Part shown: in pieces, positions 23,386-32,999 of the stretch | Numbering within the stretch: the first letter of the stretch is position 1 | Layout: each line of letters begins with the position of its first letter | Assembly: GCA_922989275.2 (NCBI GenBank) | Contig: OV277869.1 | Location: forward strand, 22,392,189-22,456,188 | Origin: Gari tellinella | Lineage: Eukaryota > Mollusca > Bivalvia > Cardiida > Psammobiidae | DNA: 64,000 bases | Reading direction: 5' to 3' | Translations under genes and position numbers: made by a program | Notes under the pieces: model-generated | Seen by the model: the letters and a program-made list of their open reading frames with translations, nothing else | The model's database searches: none | What the model was told of the DNA's origin: nothing

Positions 23386-25305
23386 ATAACACTGTTAATT
23401 CTAACGGTTCTGAGTACAGACTAATATAAACAATAATTGTTTTATCGTAAACTGGTTTTGTGAGACTATACCCTTCTGATACATAATGATAATAATTTAG
23501 ACATTTGTCTCAATCTGACATTATATAATACATAATCAGGTTCAATCAATGATCAGGATTTTTTTAAACATTATTGTATTTTTTGAGTTATTTTTTAAAT
23601 TGTTGATGCATCATTGATACTTCTTAACTGCTAAAATGTCAGTAGTCGTCCTAACACACTAGCCCGCAGCCCGATGCAAGTGGTTTCTGATTCGGGCAAG
23701 TGATATTTGCATCATAATTAGTGACAATTGCCTCAGATTTTAGCATATTACAGTGAAAAAGCAGTTGAGGTCAGTTTTGGGCGAGTAGTCTGAAAAAAAT
23801 TATAGGCAAAATTAAATTTCAAGATTCGTTGTACTTCTAAATTCATTACTTAAATTCAAATACCACACAGATATACAGAATTATGGGACAAAACTAAATA
23901 AGTCTTGTTTATCTGTGATATATCCATGGAAATTTGAAAGTATCCGGTTAATTATTGCATAAAAGGGTGTTTGAAATGCTATTTATTTCATTCATTTATT
24001 TAAAAAATGTAATGGTAAAAGGTTGTATTTGCCATATACGTCCTTTTACATGTTCTACAAACTGCAAATCGTTGAAATGTGTTTGTGGTAAAAGGTCGTA
24101 TTTGACAGATAAGACCTTTTCATTTTTTCAATGTCATGAAAAGATGTCAGTGGTAAAAGGTCGTATCTGCAAAATTAATTATAATTAATGACGTAGTCAC
24201 TTTTTGGTGTTGAATTTATTATCAATATCAAGCTTTCAACATCACACACTAATACTTAAAGTTCCATTTGTGTGACTTTCATCCCTGATTTTCATAACCA
24301 ACCAAACCTTTAAACTCAATGTTCTCGAAAGTATGAAAACTGCATATACGACCTTTTACCACCAATGTAGCGAATGGTTCTAAAACATCAAATTTCTAGA
24401 ATTATTGCGGATTATTCATGAACTTTAAATTGCCGCTTCTAGAATTGTTCATTAATACATCAAGAAATTATTCTGGAATAGTTCTAGAATAACTCAATAC
24501 CTTCCCACGGGGGTATGTTTTTGCCGTTAAAGACTGCATGAACTTGTGGTCATGTACTGATAGTCTTAACACAGAAACTGCTTTTTCTTTTGCGTTTACG
24601 ACATTGGCACGGGAGTCCGGCTGCTGGAAGTGCCGCATGTATTGTTATTGTCATCTACTTCAATATCCAGGCTTATATCGAGTAAACTCGAGTCTTCAAA
24701 CGAGATTCGTCCATTTCGAGATTCGTGAATACTCTGTAACACTGTAAAGAAGAACATGTACCACTTATTAAACAATCGTCAGGGACCTGTAACCTCTACA
24801 TCACATTGATAAGTAACACCAAACTTCTGATAACTTTAAAAATCGGACATATATCTTTTAAAAATGCTTCAATATTGGAAAAACGCAAACAAATAGATTA
24901 TCTTATTGAGTTAAATGCTGCAATTTCCCACGTAAATTCAACTCATGACAAAAATATGTGCCTCTAGACAGTGAGAGTCACTTGCTTTTATTTCCTCCAT
25001 TCACCTGAATTCTAACGCAGGCGACGTAAAGTAACTTCTCAAAAAGAAGCCAAAACCTGTTACCATGTTTTGTATGCAAAATTCTTGCCATGAGGCTATG
25101 TAAACACGTTAAACAATGCCGTGTATACATGTTCATGCGAGAAAGAGTCATGACTCTGAAACATTTTTCGAAAGTACCCCTATACCACCTGTCGTGAGGA
25201 CCCTCGCCCCACTGTAACCAAGTTCCTAACCAGTGTTGTTACTGCTACTGCTGCTGCTGTTTTTTGTTGTTAATGACAATAAGTAAAATCGGACATTAAC
25301 ACTTA

Positions 25306-25551
25306 CAGTGGAGAAAACGTTATTCTTTCCCGTTTAAACGCAAACGAAACGCAAAGCACTAAAACGTAGAAAAGTACATTTTTTGGACAATTATGATATT
25401 TCATGTTTATGTTGGTGGCAAACAGTTTGGAGCCTGATCAGACGCCGGGTTACCCGGCGTCTGATCTGGCTCCAAACTGGTTGCAATGGAAATACATGTA
25501 ATAGATTTACCGTAAACGCGTTAATGGGAAAGAATAACGTTTTCTCCACTG
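25306..25551. mobile_element. Family A MITE, best-preserved copy
   Basis: Perfect terminal repeats CAGTGGAGAAAACGTTATTC / GAATAACGTTTTCTCCACTG are flanked by TA (Tc1/mariner-type target). Inside them is GTTTAAACGCAAACG on one side and CGTAAACGCG on the other. The centre is the shared palindrome AGCCTGATCAGACGCCGGGT / ACCCGGCGTCTGATC. It is non-coding; the two 78-84 codon frames here are artefacts of the palindrome. Confidence 0.92.
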
Positions 25552-25559
25552 TAAGGAGC

Positions 25560-26215
25560 GGCTTACTTTCGATATTAAAAGAGATGTTGTTGTTGTTGCT
25601 GCGAAGCATTAACGTCCCTCCGGCCATGTCTTCTTAATGTTGACTGCCATTATGGTGTGGACGTCCCTTCAGCCGGCAGAGAATAATACGGTGACATCTA
25701 AAGTGGCTGCTTCCGACATCTTGCCATGGTTCCCAAAGTTGAAAAATTTCGAAGTCCGGGTCAAGGTCCAACGATGACAAATTCCGTCCGAAGTGCTGGC
25801 TCCCAGGTAGTAGAGGTAAAAACGACAAAGACATCTCCTTGGTTGATGCAATCTTTCAAAAACGGCGCTTCTTAGGGCCACACCCGCCGATGTTGGTCAG
25901 GGATCCAGCCATTGGCTAAGCCTGCCACGCTTAGCTATGGACTAGATCCATGTGTCTCTCCCACGACGTGCACGTCTCGGCGGGTCGAGAGAGTTAAAAG
26001 AGATGCATACAACGATAACGACCTTATTTCATGTGGATTACATAATAATTATTTAGTATCAAAAACCAATTTTCAATATGGTCCACATTCAATGGCAGCA
26101 ACAGCAGATACAGGAAAAAGAAAGGACCATCTGACAAATTGGTGACTGCTAAAAGCAAGATGGGAATAAGTAAAAGGCTTCTTTATGTGCATGTACTTCA
26201 TACTTTACTCACATA
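25560..26215. other. GC-richer unassigned stretch
   Basis: 25610-26000 is GC-richer than its surroundings and has overlapping small open frames on both strands. No domain is recognisable and no frame is conserved-looking. It may be a degraded gene fragment or repeat. Confidence 0.3.
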
Positions 26216-26216
26216 T

Positions 26217-26463
26217 AGATGAGAAAACGTTATTCTTTCACAATAAACGCGTTCACATTAAAATCATTATTTCCATTGCAAACCGTTTGGAGCCAGATAA
26301 GACGCCGGGTAACCCGGCGTCTGATCAGTCTCCAAACTGTTTGCCATTCAGCATAAAGTAAATCGTGAGAAATGTCAACAAACTGCAATTTCTTACAATT
26401 AAACTGCTACGCATTTGCGTTTCGTTTGCGTTTAAAAGGGTAAGAATAACGTTTTGTCTACTG
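26217..26463. mobile_element. Family A MITE
   Basis: GAGAAAACGTTATTCTTTC at the left, the shared palindrome (CGCCGGGTAACCCGGCG apex), then GTTTGCGTTTAAAAGGG and AACGTTTTGTCTACTG. Confidence 0.85.
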
Positions 26464-26464
26464 T

Positions 26465-26958
26465 TCTGTTTTAAGCAGCCCAATTTATTTTACAATATGA
26501 ATGAGTAGAATGTGTGTGTTCATAAAAGCGAGTGTTGTAAAGGATAGAGGTTGATTGTGCTTAGCTGTTATAGCATTTAACCATAACTAAGTAATTATTT
26601 CAGTCTAGGGAGCATTGATGTGTAATAATTACGGCAGATAAGGTACATTTACGGTAGATAGTGTGTCATTTATGTATATAAAGCGTGTGATCTGTACGGA
26701 GAGAATGATTTACGGCTAGTTACATGTACTACCAGTCAGTGAACACGTGCAGGAAGCAGCACGACAATCATATCTCTATCTGTCACTCGAAACTCGAATT
26801 TAAATTTAACCCTTTGAACCCTAGTCACGTATATATACGTTCTTTGCAAAACAAGTACCTGTGAAGACTACGCTTGTCCTGTGCAAGATAAGTATCTGCT
26901 CTGGGTCTGCACTGTTTGTTATATCGCAATGTATTGGCAAAAACATCTTAAATACTAG
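26465..26958. other. Gene-free stretch with an element fragment
   Basis: 26810-26950 is a partial TAA-type element (AACCCTTTGAACCCTAGTCA, GCTTGTCCTGTGCAAGATAA). The rest is unassigned. Confidence 0.4.
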
Positions 26959-26960
26959 TA

Positions 26961-27314
26961 CAGTGCTCCCTCCCTACAGCGGCCTTCCCAACAACGACTC
27001 CCTCCTTTCAACGACCCTTGTCGCAGTTCCCTAAACAGAACAATAATATCAAACGCTTTTACTGCTGCAATATTGTCTGCTTAAAATTGTCGTCTGCTTT
27101 TTTCTCAAAGTTACAAAATTGACATTTTGACAGAAATTTTTTTAATGACGAGTGACAAACAGCTTGAATACAGATCAGACGCCGCGTTACGCAGCGTCTG
27201 ATCTGGTTTCAAGCTGTTTGCAAATGTCAGCCAATTTCCCTCCCTATAACGACACCCGAACAAAGCACACACATTTCGTCTCCCACTACGTGTCATTGTA
27301 GAGAGGGAGCGCTG
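26961..27314. mobile_element. Family B MITE, complete
   Basis: CAGTGCTCCCTCCCTACAGC at the left and GAGAGGGAGCGCTG at the right, TA on both sides, with the shared palindrome at the centre (CAGACGCCGCGTTACGCAGC). Confidence 0.88.
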
Positions 27315-27385
27315 TAGTCAAAAACTGAATAAACTAACTTGGATACTGGAATTGTCTATTTGAAGCTTCAAGAAAGAAATGGTAA

Positions 27386-27575
27386 CACTGGAGAAGATGT
27401 TAGTGTTTCCCGTATTTAATCGCAAACGAAATTGTAATCTAAGTGGCAAACAGTTTTGAGCCAGGTCAGACGCCGGGATACCCGGCGTCTGATCTTGCTA
27501 CAAACTGTGTGCAGTGAACATAAGATTTTTAGCCTAAAAGCGTTTATTGGTAAAATAATAAGGTGTTCTCTACTG
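27386..27575. mobile_element. Family A MITE
   Basis: CACTGGAGAAGATGTTAGTG at the left, GCCGGGATACCCGGC apex, and AAGGTGTTCTCTACTG at the right. Confidence 0.8.
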
Positions 27576-27579
27576 TAGA

Positions 27580-28305
27580 GACAGCGTTGCTGTCTGGGAC
27601 AGAATTTGCCCTAAACGAATTCGACCTCATGTTATGCACTGACAATTTCCTTATTGATTCAAGCTTGTTGAAATGATCATGAAACACAAAATAGGGAAAT
27701 TAAAGGGATGATAAATCTTATACATTGTAACGGCAATGGGTTCAAAGACTTAACATACTTTGAAATGCAAAAAATTGTCGCCCGTTTACTACAACAATGA
27801 CGTAACTAATTGACATTATAGTTCTACTTCAATTTCATCTTCTTGTAAGCAGCAACATGTGCTTTACTTTCACGTTGCTGTTAGTAGTTAAGTTGCTTTA
27901 CCAGTTCCCCTACTAGTTTTAATAAAACTAAAATGAAGCAAGTGTGCTTGGTCAGATTATAGAGTTGTTCTTTCCAAATAAACGCGCTTTGTGCTGAATT
28001 TCAACACTGCAGTTTGGAATACATATACCAAGGGAAGTAACTTTTTAAGAATAGATTCGTTTTAACTTATAAGGCTTTGATTTATCTCCCTGAGATGAAA
28101 TTAATAGGTTAACTAATGCTGGTGATATGCACAAAAAGAACATTTGTTTCGATTCTATTTGTTTCGGTTCCACTTGAAAATTTGGAAATCTTTCATTGCA
28201 ATGCATGCATGAGAGGAATATCAGGCGTTAATATACAGTCATTTAACAGATGACGTCATGGCAGTGAGGAGGTTAATCCTGTCGCAGCCAAAGTGTAGTT
28301 ATCGT
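27580..28305. other. Gene-free stretch
   Basis: No coding sequence or repeat recognised. Confidence 0.35.
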
Positions 28306-28306
28306 C

Positions 28307-28460
28307 TACGAAAGCCCCGTGATGACATTCTATATTCCTACTTCCAACTTCCATCTGCCAATTTCTTACTTCTTACTTCTATTAAGGTTATTGTATAATC
28401 GCCAATTTGAAGATGGAAGTTGAAAGTAGGTATATGGAATGTCACCACGGGGCTTTCGTA
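28307..28460. repeat. Long hairpin element
   Basis: TACGAAAGCCCCGTGATGAC, then CTACTTCCAACTTCCATCT, is mirrored by AGATGGAAGTTGAAAGTAGG and ACCACGGGGCTTTCGTA. The arms are over 50 bases. Confidence 0.8.
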
Positions 28461-28496
28461 ATCGTCGGCTTTGATACTGTTTCAGCCGTGTTTTAA

Positions 28497-28970
28497 AGCG
28501 ACTCGCAACCAGATGGTACATTTGCAAAAATATAAGAAAATACTCAAATATAACCAAAAGGGTAGCATTATCGTGCATCTGGCATTGGAAAAATATGACC
28601 AGTCTAAAAACACCCTCTATAAATGTCTTCAAATCTCAGTTTTTTAGATATTTTCAATCGTTTTATCCATAGCGTCTACAGTTGCTATATACATTGATCA
28701 CGGGCTAAGACATGAACCCGAGCCGAATTATGCAGTTGTATGTACTCTTCATCGCTTCCCAGTGGGTCAAGCGGTGCCCTCATTTTGACTTATGTCCGCC
28801 CATGCAGGGTCACGGGTTCGATTCCAACCAGAGCTCAATATTTTTTTTATTGAAATGCATTTTTTTAAACAGAATTTCTTATCCTAAACTAATTCTTACC
28901 CGTTTATTTAAGCGTTTGTCACATATTTACAAATTACTATTTTTAATGCTATATCTGGTTGCGAGTCTCT
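28497..28970 (+). mobile_element. TTAA-flanked 474-bp element carrying a tRNA-like sequence
   Basis: Ends AGCGACTCGCAACCAGAT and ATCTGGTTGCGAGTCTCT are inverted repeats, with TTAA immediately outside both (28493-28496, 28971-28974). A tRNA-like segment with A box GTGGGTCAAGCGGTG and B box GGGTTCGATTCC lies at about 28754-28832. No long frame was found. Confidence 0.7.
28754..28832 (+). repeat. tRNA-like sequence
   Basis: The B box GGTTCGATTCC (28815-28825) and A-box-like TGGGTCAAGCGGT are at tRNA spacing. The cloverleaf arms are imperfect, so it is probably a SINE head or dead tRNA. Confidence 0.45.
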
Positions 28971-28984
28971 TTAAGTTAGACTTA

Positions 28985-29235
28985 AGGAACTTTGACCGAT
29001 GTTATATCGGTATATCGACCATCAATGATGAGATGAGATGATGATGCGTGATACTTTCAAGAAGATGATTTCGGACAATCTCACTCGCAGCGAAGCAGCG
29101 CCTGGAATTTAAACCAGCGATCTGCATTCCTTTTAGTCAATCTCTGACAAATGAAGAAAAAAAAACCTTATGATAATTAAGCCATGAACCGCGGCAGTGT
29201 AGGAAGGTCTCTGGAGAAGAAATATTTCTTCACTA
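28985..29235 (-). repeat. SINE-like repeat, copy 1
   Basis: It shares GATGAGATGAGATGATGATG, GCGAAGCAGCGCC and ATGATAATTAAGCCATGAAC with 55920-56210. On the minus strand GGTTTAAATTCC resembles a B box, and the element ends in a CATC-rich tail. Confidence 0.55.
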
Positions 29236-29385
29236 TAACGATATGTAATTTGAAGCAACCAATTTAATTAACACTATCACTTGATCAAATGCTACATGCC
29301 GATTTATTTATTTATTTTTACATTTTAATCAACACAAAATAAATCTAATTATACACATAGGCTATGTAAAAATGAATGCCGTTAA

Positions 29386-30433
29386 GGTACTTCGCATATG
29401 CGCGTAGTTTCCATACGATTGTTATGAAAATTGTCATGAAGAATGATAATAGCCTAAGAAACAATGTGTGTAAATATAGGCAAAATTTATCGTGTGGTTT
29501 GTCTTTAAGGTCTTTTTTCTGACAAAAACCTAGAATTTTGATGATTTTATTTTTCTTAAAAATGAATAAAGCTAATGACTATAATTCTCGCCAAATAAGT
29601 AGTCCACAACATTCATTACAAGAAAAGCTAAAAACATTTTGAATAAAGGTGTTCAGAAAGATGTTATCAGCTATTTAAATTTTGCAAAATGCTAAAAAAT
29701 TGAATTACAAAAAACTGACTCATTCAATGTATATTTGTTTTCATTTTATTCAAATATATGGTTGATGAACTAGTCAGTCTGAAAAAATTAGAAAATATTA
29801 CAGTCAGGATGTGTTGTAATAACATATTTTCATATTAAAATGTGGGATATTTGTTGTTTAGATACAGTTACCTACCTTAGAATTAAAACTTTGTCATTAA
29901 AATGCATTATTATTTATTCATGGACTTGCATACAAGGTTTATTATATTGTTTGAACATAATTATAATGGGCAATATCGATCTTGAAAAGGTTAGCGTATT
30001 GATAAGCTTCAAGGTGTGGCTTTATAGTTCGATCAAATCGTTTACATGTATACCGATTTAATTGACTTGTAAGTCATTAAACTAAAACGTACAGATAAGT
30101 GGACATAAACTTGGACCGTAAACATCACTAGTACTAATCAACGAAGACTAAACATAACATGTCTCTTGATTACTGCCTTATGGATTGACAAGTCAATAAA
30201 TCGGACACTAAAAAAAATATTTGGATCGGATGGGTCTCGAACCTATGACCTTTGGATTGCTAGTCAACCACTATAGTCAACCACTATACTAACTGCACTA
30301 TGAAGGAGTATACTAATTTATATCAACATTTCCTTTATATAAATTTTCTAGTATAAACACGTACGAAAAAAGTCTGTGTCGTCCAGACGCATATCCGCTC
30401 GCCCGCAAGGCCGACTTCCGGTAGCGAAAGGCC
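29386..30433 (-). mobile_element. 1.05-kb TTAA-flanked transposon, copy 2
   Basis: This is the inverted copy of 12542-13579. TTAA lies at 29382-29385 and 30434-30437. Ends GGTACTTCGCATATGCG and GGCCTTTCGCTACCGG (inverted). The tRNA-like part contains a small local duplication (AGTCAACCACTAT twice, near 30263-30290). The 73-codon frame at 29840 has no recognisable domain. Confidence 0.85.
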
Positions 30434-30599
30434 TTAATTTCAGCTGAAACCCCATCGACAAGTTGAATAACTATTCGCGAAAGAAACTGATATTTGCGTT
30501 GAGTTATCTCCCGTTTCTATACCGTATTTAATAGTTGCAATATCTGAAATCTGTCGCAGTCGACACATTTTGCAGCCGATAATTTTACGGCAAACTTAA

Positions 30600-30799
30600 G
30601 GTTGAGGACCCCTAATTGCATCAGATCAAAATCGGTACTCTACGTGCAGTGATCGGCCATTCTCGTCAACTGCCGATATATTCCGAACCATGCTATGGCA
30701 TATTTTCGGAACTAGTCGGCAGTTGACAAGAGGGTCGGTCGATAACGTAGAGTTCCATATTAACCGACATCAACCCGAACTCATTAAGGATCCTCAACC
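30600..30799. mobile_element. TTAA-flanked 200-bp hairpin MITE
   Basis: GGTTGAGGACCCCTAAT and inverted GGTTGAGGATCCTTAAT form the ends, with TTAA outside both (30596-30599, 30800-30803). The whole sequence is an imperfect palindrome (CTCGTCAACTGCCGA / TCGGCAGTTGACAAGAG inner arms). Confidence 0.85.
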
Positions 30800-31035
30800 T
30801 TAACGTTAACTCATTTACTGCCATGACACCTGTCGAAACTAGTGTCGTCTGCTTTTATTCCCCATACCTTTCAGGTAATTTGACTTAAAGGGAAATGGAC
30901 AGCTGGTGATAAATATCTTTTAAATGAAAGATATTGAAAAAAAATCGCATTCTGCCTTTGAAATTTTGAAAAATAATAAAAAATGAAGTAGTTAGAGCCG
31001 TTTAAACTTTGTGATATATGACTGTGCAAGCGACC

Positions 31036-31386
31036 ATGGGGGCCGCCATTTTGTTTACCTGTGTGACGTAACTAAGGCCTTCCGCGACCTTCCAGTTATA
31101 GCGAGTCTAACCGGGAATGCCGTAGAGTGCGCGGAATTTACATCGATAACATTAATAAACTGAAATACTGAGAAAAATTGGGCATGTGGAGGAAGGTAAA
31201 AACACTTTAGAACTTCAGTGTTACGATTTCGATCCTAAATTATCAGAGAATGTAATATTAGAAGACAGAGACTACGACGGGTCGGGCGAAGAGAAAGCGC
31301 ATTCGCCGGACGAATTTGCGACTGCAATACTTGTGTATAAATGCCTACAAAGGAGGTTAATACTTGCTGAAGAACAAATGAAATGA
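31036..31386 (+). pseudogene. YY1-like motif followed by a broken reading frame
   Basis: GGCCGCCATTTTG (a YY1 site on the minus strand) and TGACGTAA (CRE-like) lie at 31040-31070. A 66-codon frame at 31186-31386 (TLELQCYDFDPKLSEN, then DRDYDGSGEEKAHSPDEF) is acidic and protein-like but starts at GTG. The only nearby ATG (31184) is in another frame and hits a stop after eight codons. In-frame upstream there is a TAA without ATG. I read it as a decayed first exon or copy of an unrecognised family. Confidence 0.35.
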
Positions 31387-31740
31387 CGATTGGGTGTCTT
31401 GGTGACAATGAGTGCATAGCAGAACCATCAAAATTTCGAGCTATTAGTGCTTAATCCAGCCATACTTGAGGTAGCGTATATCAGGCAAATATCATAGGAC
31501 ACCGGAATCGGGCACGGATACTCTTGATAATATTTGCATACTGGTTGTGAATAAAGGCATCGAAGCCCTGTGACTTTCGAAAAAAAATTCTCCGATATAT
31601 TTAGTCTTATCTGTTAATATTTCCGTAAATATTAATCATAAACATCGGCTCCAGGATATCTTCGTTTTTTTACGGGACTACGACTAAAACACGAGCAGAT
31701 AAAGACGATAATACATGTGCCGATTTTTATAACATCCAGT

Positions 31741-31782
31741 CAGAGACAGTGTATAGCCATATGGCTATATACTGTCTCTGCA
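31741..31782. repeat. 40-bp near-perfect palindrome
   Basis: CAGAGACAGTGTATAGCCAT / ATGGCTATATACTGTCTCTG, one mismatch, no loop. Confidence 0.9.
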
Positions 31783-31975
31783 TCCAGTACAAAACGGATG
31801 AGGTATTACGTTTTTATTTAATAAAATAAGGGGGATCAAATTATTTTTCTGGTCTGTTATGATTTTTCCGTGACGTTTAACATCGGTTCTGGTCCTCAAT
31901 CGGACATACATTTTTAGAAAATAGACCATTTATTCTCGGTATCGCAACATCCGGGAACTTTCGTACATCCAGGTC

Positions 31976-32194
31976 TCAATCACAGAGTTTCTCAATATCT
32001 CATTTGGATCCAAACTGTTGCTGACCTTTCAGTACAGTCAGTTTTGATTCCGATCTGGGTCCTAACTGTTTGTCAGTCTCTCGTACGGATAAAAGTTTCT
32101 TCAATGAGCTTTTCAATACATTCAAACCGTAGTTTGGATTTTCAATCACAGAGTTTCTCAATATCTCAGTTGGATCCAAACTGTTGCTGAACTT
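31976..32194 (+). repeat. 54-bp direct repeat pair
   Basis: TCAATCACAGAGTTTCTCAA, then TATCTCATTTGGATCCAAAC and TGTTGCTGA, occurs at 31976-32028. It recurs with one or two changes at 32142-32194. Confidence 0.9.
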
Positions 32195-32199
32195 TTTGC

Positions 32200-32745
32200 A
32201 CAGTCATTGACATGACAAATGTGGAATATCAATTTATCATCTAGCAATTGAGACTGGCAATGTCTGATTAAGATCCAAACTGATTAATTGTCTGCTGAAC
32301 AAAGTATTTGATATTCTGATCTGGGTCAAAACTGAACGCTCTAGATAACGTGACCCGAGTGCTCATTTATTGTATTAGCCTAATGTCGTTTTTTACTTAT
32401 CGTTATATATCTTGAGCTTATATAAAGATCTATGAAAATCATAATCGAAACAGATTCAGGACATATTTCAGCAGGCGGCTTTGATCTAGATCGCATTTTA
32501 TGCTGACATTCATCATCAACCACTAATCAATTAAGCTGCCTTGCAAATTGTACGATATGGACCGGAAATAATTACACACAACCCCTTTCTGCCTAAGACC
32601 CCCTCTGTGAAGAAGTAAGAAGCTTTAGGGGCCTGCAGGGCATAAATATCCATATTACGTAATCTAATTAGCCGCACTTGTCAAACAGGGTTGTGATTTC
32701 AAACACAGGCTAGCAATTTGCCTACTTAAATATGCGATTACACGC
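32200..32745. other. Gene-free stretch
   Basis: No coding sequence recognised. A half-hairpin lies near 32270. Confidence 0.35.
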
Positions 32746-32749
32746 CACG

Positions 32750-32972
32750 AGCCTTTTACCCTGTTTCTACTTCTGAAAATATGTGACCACTTAAAACAGG
32801 TTGAAAATACTTTCAGCCTGCTTTAAGCTTTTATCTGCTAAAATATTGAAAATATTTCTTATGATTTTTATTTGTGACAGTAGGCCTATGATATTTAAAC
32901 TATTTTCTTCAGTATATGAAGGAATTAATTAAAGGCGTTAAAAGGCGTATTTATGGGGGGAAAGGGTTACAT
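32750..32972. mobile_element. MITE of the CAGGTTGAAA hairpin type
   Basis: CCTTTTACCCTGTTTCTACT and GGGGAAAGGGTTACATC resemble inverted ends. The centre is TTAAAACAGGTTGAAAATAC / TTTCAGCCTGCTTTAAG. It is related to 22713-22963. Confidence 0.5.
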
Positions 32973-32999
32973 CAAAACAAAAAAGCCAAGATCTTTAAA

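Larger units (their letters stand above)
21937..24372. mobile_element. 2.4-kb non-autonomous transposon with 30-bp TIRs and motif-rich ends
   Basis: Terminal repeats CGCCACATTAGTGGTAAAAG-GTCGTAT and, inverted, CGCTACATTGGTGGTAAAAG-GTCGTAT match at about 27 of 30 positions. AATG directly flanks both ends (21933-21936, 24373-24376), consistent with a 4-bp target duplication. GGTAAAAGGTCGTAT recurs at least six times in both orientations within 350 bases of each end (about 21950, 22084, 22120, 24008, 24086, 24149, 24340), like transposase-binding subterminal repeats. No transposase frame was found. A MITE is nested at 22713-22963. Confidence 0.8.
19277..25236. mobile_element. Possible 6-kb element bounded by long inverted repeats
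   Basis: CACTGGTTAGGAACTTGGTT followed by ACAGTGGGGCGAGGGTTCTC and CACGACAG at 19279-19325 is mirrored almost perfectly at 25186-25236. Weaker similarity (ATGTTTCAGAGT) continues inward to about 100 bases. Outer flanks TTGTTCTT and TTGTTACT could be a decayed 8-bp target duplication. Inside are an unrecognised open frame, a decayed zinc-finger stretch and a nested 2.4-kb transposon. The alternative is two independent copies of a short repeat in opposite orientation. Confidence 0.45.

Noticed and set aside
25383..25637. Overlapping frames with WSLIRRRVTRRLI on both strands
   Set aside because: These read through the family A palindrome; identical peptides arise on both strands because the DNA is symmetric.
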